Assembly (NCBI GenBank): GCA_002839355.1
Contig: PGXW01000012.1
Location: 24,033 to 88,032, forward strand
Length of the DNA: 64,000 bases
Direction of reading: 5' to 3'
Source of the DNA: Spirochaetae bacterium HGW-Spirochaetae-2
GTDB lineage: Bacteria > Spirochaetota > Spirochaetia > Sphaerochaetales > Sphaerochaetaceae
Part shown: one piece after another, positions 34,529 through 43,550 of the stretch
How positions within the stretch are numbered: the stretch's first letter is position 1
How the letters are laid out: each line of letters opens with the position of its first letter
Program-made: the position numbers and the translations under genes
The notes under the pieces: model-generated
What the model was told of the DNA's origin: nothing
The model's input: only the letters and a program-made list of their open reading frames with translations
Database searches by the model: none

Positions 34529-35344
34529 GTGGGGAAATGCATTTTTTGTAATTCTGAAGGACCTTTCACCACAATTGAACATATCATTCCAGAATCTTTA
34601 GGTAATACAGATGATATTCTAGAAAGAGATGGTGTATGTGATTCTTGTCAAAAATATTTCGGAAAAGAAATTGAACAATATGTTCTCTCAAAATCTTGTT
34701 TAGGTTTTTATAGGGTATTGCTAAATATTAAAACAAAAAAAAATCGTGAACCCATTTTCGATCTATCCCGTCCAGAAAAAAATTCTGGTAAAATTCCATC
34801 ATATCATCCAAGAAGTGATTATGGGCTGAAATTTTTCCCCTATAATGGCGATGATGCAAATAGAATAGAAGTGGAGATAGTTGAGGACGAAAGATTCAAC
34901 AAAATGCTTGCAGATAATAAAATTGAAATTGTGATGACTCCGTATATGGTTGTAAATATTGGTAGATTCCTTGGCAAGATTGCTCTTGAATTACTTTTTA
35001 AAGGTATAGGAGACGGTGTATTTGATGAACAATATGAGGCGTTAAGGAGATATTCAAGATATGGAACATCCAACGAAATTTGGCCACTACTTCATGGAGT
35101 GCTCAAGGATCCCATTCATAACTGGGAGGCTGATGGAGGTGACACGGAATCCAGACTAATTTACAGGTATTCAATTTTTGAATTGAAGCGTTATCAAAAT
35201 CTAGTAATTTTCCTATTTGATATTGGGTCTGAACGTTATGGTATTGTATGTAATCAAAAATTCCCTAATCCCCGAGTTGTAGATCAGCTCATAGATGTGG
35301 ATGGAAATAAGGTTCAATTTATATGGTACCCAAATTTTCGATAA
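34529..35344 (+). CDS. HNH-type endonuclease, AT-rich cargo
   Basis: A 271-residue protein. The N-terminus is an HNH/zinc-finger module: CIFCNSEGPFTTIEHIIPES then CDSCQKYFG, with two CxxC pairs and the EHIIPE core. The rest (230 residues) has no recognised domain and may give target specificity. A GTG at 34,529 is chosen because GGGAGGAG lies 6 bp upstream. Codon use and low GC match the DUF488 pair. Confidence 0.7.
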   Translation: MGKCIFCNSEGPFTTIEHIIPESLGNTDDILERDGVCDSCQKYFGKEIEQYVLSKSCLGFYRVLLNIKTKKNREPIFDLSRPEKNSGKIPSYHPRSDYGLKFFPYNGDDANRIEVEIVEDERFNKMLADNKIEIVMTPYMVVNIGRFLGKIALELLFKGIGDGVFDEQYEALRRYSRYGTSNEIWPLLHGVLKDPIHNWEADGGDTESRLIYRYSIFELKRYQNLVIFLFDIGSERYGIVCNQKFPNPRVVDQLIDVDGNKVQFIWYPNFR

Positions 35345-35361
35345 TAGGTCTTCTGTAGATA

Positions 35362-36093
35362 TTATTTTTTTAAGCCATAAGATAAATAAAATTGGTTTAG
35401 CTTTTTATTTCTCTTGATTGGATCGGGGTTTTTATTGATTTGCGTTAATATGTCATCCAATCCTAAGATGGAAACGAACTTAGTTTGGATATCTTCGCTT
35501 TCAGACCTAGAAATCAAATAGCTATCCAAACACCTGATCACCTGTATTGAAACAACTGAAAAAGATGATGCCTCTTTTAGTGTTGGTCTATTCTGCTCAT
35601 AATCAGATAATAATATTTCAATATCTAGATTACAATATTCTGCGAGGATGATTTCTCTATCCACTTTCAATTGTTCCTTCTCGGCCTTGTATAGCTGCAC
35701 ATTAGATCCATGGACGATTTTATTACGCCAAAGAAGCAAGAGTTTAACTAGTAAATACTTGTGTTGATCAATGTAAGAGCATCCTAAGGTAAAGGCTTGA
35801 TCAAGTCGCTCAGCTTTAGATTCTTTACAATTAATATTCAAAATTTTAAGAAAATCTTCAACATAGGTGTTGAGGCTTTCTGCTAAAAAAACCATTGACG
35901 ATTTTATTAAGAAAATTCGCGCTTGTCTTGTCGATGCAGAAATATCATCTGTATGCCAAGAAATATTCATGTCTTCTGGTAGCTTGGGGGATTTTATAGT
36001 TTCAAGTGTACTTAAGCTAACACATGCAGTGTTCAACGAATGAATAACGTGACCGAGTGATTTTAAATAACGTTTAAGAAGTATAGTCTCCAT
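35362..36093 (-). CDS. HEPN-domain protein downstream of a tRNA-like RNA
   Basis: A 243-residue, all-helical, AT-rich gene. The motif RNKIVH at residues 123-128 in LLLLWRNKIVHGSN is a textbook HEPN R-N-x3-H ribonuclease site. The start at 36,091-36,093 follows GGGGGA. The 5' leader is tRNA-like RNA 3, which ends 12 bp before the ATG. HEPN toxins cleave RNA, often tRNA anticodon loops, in toxin-antitoxin and abortive systems. No protein antitoxin gene is adjacent on this strand. Confidence 0.65.
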   Translation of the reverse strand: METILLKRYLKSLGHVIHSLNTACVSLSTLETIKSPKLPEDMNISWHTDDISASTRQARIFLIKSSMVFLAESLNTYVEDFLKILNINCKESKAERLDQAFTLGCSYIDQHKYLLVKLLLLWRNKIVHGSNVQLYKAEKEQLKVDREIILAEYCNLDIEILLSDYEQNRPTLKEASSFSVVSIQVIRCLDSYLISRSESEDIQTKFVSILGLDDILTQINKNPDPIKRNKKLNQFYLSYGLKK

Positions 36094-36105
36094 AGTCCCC
36101 CAAAA

Positions 36106-36189
36106 TGATGTCGGTAGGGCTCGAACCTACATCACCGGCTTTAAAATAATTTATTATCGGCCGGCACTTACCAATTAGTCGACAACATC
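36106..36189 (-). ncRNA. tRNA-like RNA 3 with an oversized anticodon arm
   Basis: 84 nt. The acceptor is GATGTTG/CGACATC (one G-T), the T arm GTAGG-TTCGAGC-CCTAC is perfect and the D loop has TTGGTAA. The anticodon stem CCGGC/GCCGG closes a 20-nt AT-rich loop instead of 7 nt; the loop could form ATAA-TAAA-TTAT internally. Its own promoter places the RNA start at the 5' end of the acceptor. The HEPN gene follows at once. Confidence 0.65.
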
Positions 36190-36196
36190 ACTTCGC

Positions 36197-36225
36197 AGGA
36201 TAAATCTGATAATTTGTGTTGTCAA
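36197..36225 (-). promoter_or_regulatory. Promoter of tRNA-like RNA 3 and the HEPN gene
   Basis: On the minus strand TTGACA (36,220-36,225), exactly 17 bp, TATCCT (36,197-36,202). The expected start near 36,190 coincides with the first base of the tRNA-like RNA. Confidence 0.75.
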
Positions 36226-36338
36226 TTATAAAAATTTGATTGAAATACTTTTCTCAGTCTTTCCCCGGGGGGTGGGTAGAATACCTGCAACCTGACGGTT
36301 TTATACCGTGGGTGAACCTGGCTGTGCACAGGTGCAAA

Positions 36339-36803
36339 ATGGGAATTTTCATAAAATGGCTACCCTCCCGGAACCCGGTGAGGGAGCCGGAGCCGGCACC
36401 TCCGGTCGACACGAAAATCAAGCCGCCGGCCAGCCTCAACAAATGGGCCAAATCTTTTTGGAACGAATACATAGAGGAGCTCATGCAGACCGGAGTCCTC
36501 ACCAGCGTGGACCTCTCCTCCTTCGAGGTGACCGCAGCCACCTACGGCCAGTGGAAGGAAGCCGAGTACATCGTCAACCACGATGAGTTCAAGCGCAAAA
36601 GGACGCTAGAAAAATACATGAAATCGCGTGGTTTTGAGCGGAAAAACATGCCCGAGCTGATCGTGATGGAAAAGGCCCGCTCCGATTTCCTCCGCTACTC
36701 CACCCAGTTCGGTTTGAATCCGGCCTCCCGGAACCGCATCGACGTGTCGGATGGCAAGAAGGAGGTCGACCCGATGGAGGAGCTGTTGTCGGAACATGCC
36801 TAG
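36339..36803 (+). CDS. Terminase small subunit, P27 family
   Basis: Binds phage DNA and passes it to the large subunit for packaging. Family features are a Pro-rich N-terminus (EPEPAPPVDTKIKPPASLNK), WAKSFWNEYIEEL, and the C-terminal KARSDFLRYSTQFGLNPASR typical of P27 small subunits. The start is uncertain: ATG 36,339 gives 154 residues but has no good ribosome site. In-frame starts back to 36,240 would add atypical residues. The stop overlaps terL by 8 bp. Confidence 0.8.
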   Translation: MGIFIKWLPSRNPVREPEPAPPVDTKIKPPASLNKWAKSFWNEYIEELMQTGVLTSVDLSSFEVTAATYGQWKEAEYIVNHDEFKRKRTLEKYMKSRGFERKNMPELIVMEKARSDFLRYSTQFGLNPASRNRIDVSDGKKEVDPMEELLSEHA

Positions 36804-38505
36804 AAAACCGGTAGTGGGAGACGACCACAGGGGCCAGCAATATATCGACGACATACTTCGTGGAAGGATTCCCTCCTGCCTGTTTGTCCGGCAGGCGGTC
36901 CAACGGCATGTCAGGGACCTGGAGCGTTCGAAGGATCCCTCCTTTCCCTACCGTTTCGATGAAGGCAAGGCCCTCAAGTCCATCCGGTTCGCCCAGCTGC
37001 TGAAACACTCGAAGGGGATATGGGCGAAGCGCAACGAGAATATACGGCTGGAAGGTTGGCAGCAGTTCATAAAATGGTGCCTGCACGGATGGATCCGCAA
37101 GGACAACGGATGCCGGCGGTTCAGGAAATCCTACATCGAAGTCCCCAGGAAGAATGGAAAGACCACCATGGCCGCTACCGAGGCATCGGACGTGTTCTTC
37201 CTCGATGGGGAGGCGGGTGCGGAGATCTATTGCGCCGCCACAAAACGCGACCAAGCCAAGATATGCTGGAACGAAGTGCGTGCGCAGATCATGAAGCAAC
37301 CCTCGTTACGGAAGCGGGTGGACATCTACAAGACGTTCTCCACCATCAAGCAGAAGGGCGGAGATTCCATCATCAGGGCATTGGGAGCCGAGTCCGATAC
37401 CGAGGACGGTCTCAATCCGCTGCTGGCGATCATCGACGAATACCACGCGCACAAGACGGCCGACATGGTGAACGTGCTTGAAAGCGGCATGGGTGCCAGG
37501 GAGGAGCCGCTGCTGTATATCATCACCACCGCCGGATCCAACCGCAACGGCCCGTGCTTCCAGGAGGAGCGTGAACTGGCGGTGCGCACGTTGGCCGGGG
37601 ATGGTCCGGACGATTTCTTCTGCATCATCTACACGCTGGACGAGGGGGACGAATGGGACGATCCCGAGGTGTGGATCAAGGCAAACCCGAACCTCGGTGT
37701 CTCGGTGAAGTACGAGTACCTGAGCTCGAGGGTAAAGCAGGCGTTGGCATCACCCAGGAAGCAGAACGACGTGAAGACGAAGAACTTCAACGTCTGGTGC
37801 GATTCCCAGACGGCATGGATCGGCTCCGAGGTATGGGACGCGTGCGGGGGTGCGGTCGATCCCGAGGCGTTGGCCGGCAGGAACTGTTTTGTCGGAATGG
37901 ACCTTGCGAACACCGACGACCTGTCCTCTGTCGTCGCGGTGTTTCCTCCGGTGGATCTGGAGACTGACTATCAGATCCTCGCAAGGTTCTACATGCCGGA
38001 GGATGCGATCGACGAGAAAAGTAAAAAAGACAAGGTCCCCTATGCCTTGTGGCGGGACCAGGGATATCTGACAGCCACTCCGGGAAACATCATAGACCAG
38101 GACTTCATCGAGGCGGACCTCCGCAGTCTTGCCGATACATATCACGTCGTGGCAACGGGATACGATCCCTGGAATGCGAGCCAGATCGTGACGCACATGA
38201 AGTCCGAGGGGATGGTGATGGCGGCGGTGAGGCAAGGCTTCGCGACCATGAGTCCCATGTCGAAGTTCTTTGAAACGCTTTTCACCGGAAAGCGGCTCCG
38301 GCATGGTAAGAATCCAGTATTGGCATGGAATGCCGCTTGCGTGGAGGTCGAACAGGATTCCGCGGGGAACATCAAGCCGGTGAAACCCGACAGGCGCAAG
38401 ACCGGCAGACGGATCGATGGGATCGTGGCGACGATCATGGCCTTGGGCCTGTCGATGCAGGACGAGGGAGAAGAGGAGGACGATGGCAGCCTGTGGGTAG
38501 TCTGA
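36796..38505 (+). CDS. Terminase large subunit
   Basis: A 569-residue packaging motor and nuclease. Walker A-like VPRKNGKTT near residue 118, Walker B LLAIIDEYHAH near 213, coupling motif IITTAGSN near 240. The nuclease domain begins around GMDLANTDDLSSVVAV near 374, with the later acidic residues ATGYDPWN near 455. This is the Terminase_1 (HK97-like) family. ATG at 36,796 overlaps terS. Confidence 0.93.
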   Translation: MPRKPVVGDDHRGQQYIDDILRGRIPSCLFVRQAVQRHVRDLERSKDPSFPYRFDEGKALKSIRFAQLLKHSKGIWAKRNENIRLEGWQQFIKWCLHGWIRKDNGCRRFRKSYIEVPRKNGKTTMAATEASDVFFLDGEAGAEIYCAATKRDQAKICWNEVRAQIMKQPSLRKRVDIYKTFSTIKQKGGDSIIRALGAESDTEDGLNPLLAIIDEYHAHKTADMVNVLESGMGAREEPLLYIITTAGSNRNGPCFQEERELAVRTLAGDGPDDFFCIIYTLDEGDEWDDPEVWIKANPNLGVSVKYEYLSSRVKQALASPRKQNDVKTKNFNVWCDSQTAWIGSEVWDACGGAVDPEALAGRNCFVGMDLANTDDLSSVVAVFPPVDLETDYQILARFYMPEDAIDEKSKKDKVPYALWRDQGYLTATPGNIIDQDFIEADLRSLADTYHVVATGYDPWNASQIVTHMKSEGMVMAAVRQGFATMSPMSKFFETLFTGKRLRHGKNPVLAWNAACVEVEQDSAGNIKPVKPDRRKTGRRIDGIVATIMALGLSMQDEGEEEDDGSLWVV

Positions 38506-39653
38506 GGGGATTTGTTACCAGAAAACTGTTCGGACTCATGGATATCGGGGAACTTGCGGCCAGCCTCCGTGAAAGCGGGTACGTCACCATGAGCGGCGAG
38601 CAGGTGAGCGTGGAAAGCGCCCAGCGGCTGTTCGCAGTGTATGCATGTGTGAACGTCCTGGCCGAGACGATCGCCACCCTACCGCTGAAACTGTACCGGA
38701 CCGACCGGGACGGGAACCGCGAGGTGGTCAAGGACCATGCCTTCGCGAAGACGCTGAAGAAGCCGAATCCCACCGACACCCCGTTCGAGTTCTTCGAGCG
38801 GGTGATCTGGCACCTCGCCCTCAGGGGGAAGTTCTTCGCCATCAAGGTGCGCGTGTTCGGCGAGGTCCACGACCTTCTTCCGGTGTCGAATCCGGACCTG
38901 GTGACCGTGGTCGACACCGCGGACCATGGGTACGAGTTCATCATCGACGGAAAGCGGTACTCTCAGGACGAGGTCCTCTACCTGATCGTGCATGACGGGA
39001 AATCGGTGATCCGCTACCAGGCGGACACGCTGGGAAAGAACCAGGCGATCAACCGCTACGGATCCGCATTCTTCCGCAACGGGGCCATGCCGGGGCTGGT
39101 GATCAGGAATCCGAACAAGTTCAAGGACGAAGGGGCATTCAAGCAGTTCAAGAAGCGGTGGGAAGACACCTACGGTTCGGCCAGGAACGGGAATAAGGTC
39201 GCCATCCTCGACGATGGGAAGACCATCGAGAAGATCTCGCTGACCAACGAGGACAGCCAGTTCCTTGACACGAACAAATACTCGGACTCGCAGATCGCGG
39301 GGTTGTTCCGGGTTCCGGTGTACATGATCGGGAACTATGACAAGGCGACGTTCAGCAACATCGAGAACCTCGGACAGCAGTTCGCCAGGTTCACGATCGC
39401 TCCCTGGTGCCGCCGGATCGAGAGCGCCGTCACCCTGCAATGCCTGCAGGATCCTTCTCTGTACGGTGAATTCCTGATCGATTCGCTGGAGCGGGGAAAC
39501 CTGCTCTCCCGATACCAGGCGTACAAGGTGGGTCGCGACTCGGGATTCCTCTCGGCGAACGAGATCCGGAGGAAGGAGAACATGAATCCGTATGAAGGCG
39601 GGGACGAGTTCCTCAAGCCGATGAACAACGAGACCGCCGGGACAGGAGACTGA
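38493..39653 (+). CDS. Portal protein, HK97 type
   Basis: A 386-residue dodecameric portal through which DNA enters the head. Motifs: VYACVNVLAETIATLPLKLY (residues about 49-68), PNPTDTPFEFFERVIWHLAL, GLFRVPVYMIGN and GQQFARFTIAPWCRRIE. A GTG at 38,493 is favoured by GAGGAGGA upstream and by the MGSLRGFV opening; ATG 38,538 lacks a ribosome site. The start overlaps the end of terL by 13 bp. Confidence 0.9.
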   Translation: MGSLRGFVTRKLFGLMDIGELAASLRESGYVTMSGEQVSVESAQRLFAVYACVNVLAETIATLPLKLYRTDRDGNREVVKDHAFAKTLKKPNPTDTPFEFFERVIWHLALRGKFFAIKVRVFGEVHDLLPVSNPDLVTVVDTADHGYEFIIDGKRYSQDEVLYLIVHDGKSVIRYQADTLGKNQAINRYGSAFFRNGAMPGLVIRNPNKFKDEGAFKQFKKRWEDTYGSARNGNKVAILDDGKTIEKISLTNEDSQFLDTNKYSDSQIAGLFRVPVYMIGNYDKATFSNIENLGQQFARFTIAPWCRRIESAVTLQCLQDPSLYGEFLIDSLERGNLLSRYQAYKVGRDSGFLSANEIRRKENMNPYEGGDEFLKPMNNETAGTGD

Positions 39654-39654
39654 T

Positions 39655-40446
39655 ATGGGCAAATGGTATCGGATCGTGGCGAAAGCCGAATCCGCCGACA
39701 TCTACATCTATGATGAGATCGGCATGTGGGGAGTCACTGCCCAGGCGTTCACCAACGCGCTGCAGGCGGTGAGGGACAAGTCGTCGCTGAACCTGTATCT
39801 GAACAGTCCCGGTGGGGACGTATTCGAGGGTATGGCCATCTACAATGCGCTCTATCCCCTGAAAGACAAGATCACGGTCCATGTGATGGGATTGGCCGCA
39901 TCGATGGCAAGTGTTGTGATGCTCGCCGCCTCGCACCGGATCGTATACACGGGAGCGATGGTCATGATCCACAACCCGTGGGGATGTGCGCTGGGGACAG
40001 CCGGGGAAATGCGCAAGACTGCGGAGACCTTGGACAAGATCACCGACCAGATCGTGGACATCTATGCGAATGCGATCGGAAGGGAATCCGACGAGATCAG
40101 GAGGCTCATGGATGATGAGACCTGGTTCAATGCGTCGGAAGCCATGGAGATCGGATTTGCGACCGAGGAGACCGAAGTCGAGGCTGCGGCCTCGTTGAAA
40201 CGGAAATATGCCATGAAATTCCACCACGCTCCGTCGGAGATCGTGGTTGAAGACGAGCCGACGGTCCGGGAAGCCGAGGAGGCCCTGCGGGATGCGGGCT
40301 TCTCCGATTCCCGGGCAAAGGCGATCCTCGCGAAAGGCTTCTCCCTCCGGGATGGAGGGGAAGCGGAACACCGGGATGGTGGCCAGGATTTCGGCCCTGC
40401 ACTCAGGCTTGTCGCAGGCATTCGGAAAAATTTGGAGGTATTCTAA
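39655..40446 (+). CDS. ClpP-like head maturation protease
   Basis: A 263-residue S14-type prohead protease. LNSPGGDVFEGMAIYN near residue 49 and the nucleophile Ser in GLAASMASVVMLAA near 82 are clear; His is in MIHNPWG near 104. The C-terminal 80 residues are an acidic tail probably acting as scaffold or delivery segment. It stands between portal and capsid genes as in HK97, and its stop overlaps the capsid start. Confidence 0.9.
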   Translation: MGKWYRIVAKAESADIYIYDEIGMWGVTAQAFTNALQAVRDKSSLNLYLNSPGGDVFEGMAIYNALYPLKDKITVHVMGLAASMASVVMLAASHRIVYTGAMVMIHNPWGCALGTAGEMRKTAETLDKITDQIVDIYANAIGRESDEIRRLMDDETWFNASEAMEIGFATEETEVEAAASLKRKYAMKFHHAPSEIVVEDEPTVREAEEALRDAGFSDSRAKAILAKGFSLRDGGEAEHRDGGQDFGPALRLVAGIRKNLEVF

Positions 40447-41618
40447 TGGACGAGTTGATGAAACAACTGAAGGCCCTTGCGGATTCCATCGCTGCGATCT
40501 CCGGTCGCATCGACGCATTGGAGAAGGCAAGGGGCTCTGCCGGTGATATGGATGCGTTGAAGGCGGAGATGACGAAACAGAAGGATGAGGTCACAGCGAT
40601 ATTGGCCAAGGTCCAGCGCGAGGGTATCACCGGACTGGATGCGAAGGGTGCCAAACGGGCGGAGGCTATCACCGCGTTCGTCGGTGCGGTGAGGGGAAAT
40701 CTCAGTGCCGTCACCCGGACCAGCTCGAACGAGGACGGGGGATTCTTCGTCACTCCCGAGATCGAGGCGGGCATCATGCATCTGGCGGCGACCGAAGGAA
40801 GCATGCGTTCGATCGCGGATGTTCGCGGCACCAACAGCGACGAGGTGGTTATCAACGTTCGCGTGAAGGGAGCGGCGGCTGGACATGTCGGGGAAAACGA
40901 TGAGCGTGAGGAGACCGAGACTCCCAAATATGCGCAGATCCGCATTCCCATCCACACCCAGTACGCAGAACCGGTGATCAGCAACCAGGCGCTCGAGGAT
41001 CCGGACGAGGATCTGGCGGCCGAGCTGACCTTCGCCATCTCCGAGGCTCTCGGTGTGCAGGACGAGGAGGACTTCGTCCTGGGAAACGGGGTGAAGAAGG
41101 CTCGCGGGATCCTCAGCTACCCGACCAAGCTCTGCGCCAAGAAGAAGGACCTGGAATGGGGCAAGGTTCCGGTGGTGAAGACCGGAAAGGCCCTTTCGTT
41201 CGCCGAAGCGAATCCCGTGCAGGTTTTCCGCACCGCGAAGAAGCTGCTGAAGGTCGCCTACCGGACCGGTGCGGTGATTGTCACCAACTCGGACACGGCC
41301 GCGGTCATGGAAGGGTTTGTGGACGACAACGGCCGGCCGCTGTGGGTAGATTCCATCAAGGATGGGCAACCCGACCGCCTGATCGGTCTCGGGGTCGTCA
41401 TCAACGACTACATGCCCGACATCGACAATGCCGAGGGACTTCCGTTCGCCGCGTTGATGAATCCGAAGAAGGCCTATGCGATCCGCGACCGCAAGGGGAT
41501 GACCATGATCCGGGATCCCTACACCAAACCGGGATTCGTGAAGTTCCACACCGAGAAGCGCACCGGTGCGGGTATCAAGAACTATGAAGCCATCGTGCTC
41601 ATCAAGGCTGAAGCCTAA
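40446..41618 (+). CDS. Major capsid protein, HK97 fold
   Basis: A 390-residue protein. The N-terminal about 70 residues are a coiled coil (delta domain: LKALADSIAAISGRIDALEK) removed by the protease. The mature part starts near NEDGGFFVTPEIEAG, with the HK97 N-arm, then TQYAEPVISNQALED, and LGNGVKKARGILSYP in the A/P domains. ATG after TGGAGGTATTCTA, overlapping the protease gene by one base. Confidence 0.9.
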   Translation: MDELMKQLKALADSIAAISGRIDALEKARGSAGDMDALKAEMTKQKDEVTAILAKVQREGITGLDAKGAKRAEAITAFVGAVRGNLSAVTRTSSNEDGGFFVTPEIEAGIMHLAATEGSMRSIADVRGTNSDEVVINVRVKGAAAGHVGENDEREETETPKYAQIRIPIHTQYAEPVISNQALEDPDEDLAAELTFAISEALGVQDEEDFVLGNGVKKARGILSYPTKLCAKKKDLEWGKVPVVKTGKALSFAEANPVQVFRTAKKLLKVAYRTGAVIVTNSDTAAVMEGFVDDNGRPLWVDSIKDGQPDRLIGLGVVINDYMPDIDNAEGLPFAALMNPKKAYAIRDRKGMTMIRDPYTKPGFVKFHTEKRTGAGIKNYEAIVLIKAEA

Positions 41619-41629
41619 GGAGGATCCGG

Positions 41630-42031
41630 ATGAAGGACCAGAAGAGCTTGATCGATGCCAGGATTGCCGTACCGGTCACGGTGGGCAAGGCCTCGGTGGA
41701 GGGGAATGCTATCGACCGGACGGGATTCGAGGCGGTGACCATCGCCGCGGTGATTGGTGCCGGCGCATACGCAGCTGACAAGACGGTGAGGACGGTGCTC
41801 CTCGAAAGTGAGGATGGGATCGCATTCACCGAAGTGCCTGCGAACAAGGTGGTCGGTGATCCGGTTGTCGCGGACGCCGTTCTTGGAAACGACCTGGTGG
41901 TCACCCTCGGGTACATCGGGGATGCCAAGTACACCCGGCTCGACTACGAGGTCGAGGGAGTGTTGGCTGCGGATGTCACCCTGTACGCCATGGCGGTGCT
42001 GGGCCATCCGGCGCTCTCTCCGGTAGCGTGA
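41630..42031 (+). CDS. Probable head decoration or capsid-associated protein
   Basis: A 133-residue, beta-rich small protein directly after the capsid gene (12-bp gap, AAGGAGGAT). The sequence RTVRTVLLESEDGIAFTEVP with ADKT and YTRLDYEVEG resembles short structural proteins annotated as decoration proteins in siphoviruses. The assignment is mostly positional. Confidence 0.6.
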   Translation: MKDQKSLIDARIAVPVTVGKASVEGNAIDRTGFEAVTIAAVIGAGAYAADKTVRTVLLESEDGIAFTEVPANKVVGDPVVADAVLGNDLVVTLGYIGDAKYTRLDYEVEGVLAADVTLYAMAVLGHPALSPVA

Positions 42032-42083
42032 TGCGATCGGTCGGGGTGGACTTGGCGGTCCACCCCCGGCCTTGGAGGTATGT

Positions 42084-42659
42084 GTGGTGGATTTGCATGG
42101 GGATGCGCTTGTCAGCTGGGAATATGTGGCCGGGATGCTCGGGTACCAGGAGGCTCAGAAGGATCGGGTGGTGGGACTGATCAACTGGATATCAAGCCGG
42201 GCCGTTGCGGTCGCCGGACGCGAGATCATCCGGCGGGAGCGCGTCTATATCGCCGACGGGCTCGGAACCGCACGGATATACCTGCCGGTCGTTCCCGTAC
42301 TCTCGGTGGAGTCGGTCGTCATTGATGATCGCCATGTGTTCGACAACCAGAGTTTGGATCCATCCGAATACCATGTGGAGGAACACAGCGGCATCGTCAC
42401 CCGGTACGGCGGGATTTTCGCCGAGGGGATGCACAACGTCCGCATCTCCTACACCGGCGGGTATGCGATGGAGACCATGCCGGACGACATCCGCAAGGCT
42501 TGTCTCGAGGCCATACAGACGGCTTGGAACCGGCAGATGGACAATTCCTACGGCGTATCGTCCAAGTCGATGTCGGACGGGTCGAACCTCAGTTACGAGC
42601 TGAGGCTCTCGGCCGATGTGTACGGGGTGTTCAGCGGTCTGCGGCTGGCGGTGATGTGA
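42084..42659 (+). CDS. Head-tail connector protein (gp6-like)
   Basis: A 191-residue protein with a helical N-terminus and LPVVPVLSVESVVIDD ... YHVEEHSGIVTRYGGIFAEG ... VRISYTGGY. This is the pattern of gp6/YqbG-like DNA-packaging connectors. A GTG start at 42,084 lies 6 bp after TTGGAGG; GTG 42,087 is equally possible. The stop overlaps the next start (TGATG). Confidence 0.8.
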   Translation: MVDLHGDALVSWEYVAGMLGYQEAQKDRVVGLINWISSRAVAVAGREIIRRERVYIADGLGTARIYLPVVPVLSVESVVIDDRHVFDNQSLDPSEYHVEEHSGIVTRYGGIFAEGMHNVRISYTGGYAMETMPDDIRKACLEAIQTAWNRQMDNSYGVSSKSMSDGSNLSYELRLSADVYGVFSGLRLAVM

Positions 42660-43114
42660 TGGGAAGGCAAGTAGCGATCGATACCCGGATAATCGGGGAG
42701 CTGAGGGGATTCGATGCCGACCAGGGGGTCGTTTCCCGTGTGGTCGGGGCCATGGCGCTCAGCCTGAAGCAACAGGCCCGCAAGGAACAGGAGCGTACCT
42801 TTACGCAACGTACCGGAAAATACCGCAGGTCCATCTGGTACAGGCAGCGGAGGGGACAACCGCGCGCGGTTCTGTACGCTGGGAACCTGTCGTCGATCTA
42901 CGAGCACCGCGGGGCACTTATCCAACCCATGAAGGGTCTTGCGCTCCGGTTCGAGATCAACGGGAAGGAGATCTTCTACCGGGGTGTCATCAAGGTGGAG
43001 GCCCGGCCGTGGTTCGATATCGCAATCAGGCGGGCTCGGGCAAGGGAAATCGATGTGAAGGCTGCATCGAGTCAGATGGAGACGGAATTCAGGAGGCACA
43101 ACCTTGGAGACTAG
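42659..43114 (+). CDS. HK97 gp10-like head-tail joining protein
   Basis: A 151-residue protein with RTGKYRRSIWYRQRRG and FYRGVIKVEARPWFDIAIRR, features of the gp10/minor tail connector family (tail completion). It overlaps the previous stop and the next TTG start. The final residues are basic. Confidence 0.75.
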   Translation: MGRQVAIDTRIIGELRGFDADQGVVSRVVGAMALSLKQQARKEQERTFTQRTGKYRRSIWYRQRRGQPRAVLYAGNLSSIYEHRGALIQPMKGLALRFEINGKEIFYRGVIKVEARPWFDIAIRRARAREIDVKAASSQMETEFRRHNLGD

Positions 43115-43547
43115 GTTCACCACCAATGCCACCCTCGATGAGATCGTCGCTTTGATCGAAACGAGGATCGCCGAGCATACACGACCGGGTCTCATGCCGT
43201 TCAGGACGGTGCGGAAGAACTCCGACTATTCGAACAGCAAGTACGAGCGGCCGATGGTGCTGGTGTTTCCCACATCCTCGGAACTCGATGACGCCGGACA
43301 GTGCGTAGGGGACGACCTGCTGGGAGTGGAGTTGGCGGTGTTTGTCAACGGACCGGATGGGGAAGCGAACACGAACGATCTGATCGATTACGCGGACGCG
43401 TTGCGTTCGCTGTTCCTCGATCACGACCGTTTGGAGAATTCCTGGGATATCTCGATCGGGATGGTCGAATACTTCTCGTTGGGCAGCACGACGGAAAAGA
43501 TGGCGAGCCTGCAGCTGGAATGCAAGGCTTCGGTGGTCAGGGGGTAA
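43104..43547 (+). CDS. Tail terminator/completion protein (positional)
   Basis: A 147-residue acidic protein with MPFRTVRKNSDYSNSKYERP and DYADALRSLFLDHDRLEN. It occupies the usual tail-terminator slot between gp10-like and tail-tube genes. TTG start at 43,104 with AGGAGG 7 bp upstream. Confidence 0.6.
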   Translation: METRFTTNATLDEIVALIETRIAEHTRPGLMPFRTVRKNSDYSNSKYERPMVLVFPTSSELDDAGQCVGDDLLGVELAVFVNGPDGEANTNDLIDYADALRSLFLDHDRLENSWDISIGMVEYFSLGSTTEKMASLQLECKASVVRG

Positions 43548-43550
43548 CGA

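Noticed and set aside
36106..36189. Reading tRNA-like RNA 3 as an ochre suppressor tRNA (TTTTAAA loop, anticodon TTA)
   Set aside because: It would need removal of about 13 nt from the loop by splicing, for which there is no evidence.
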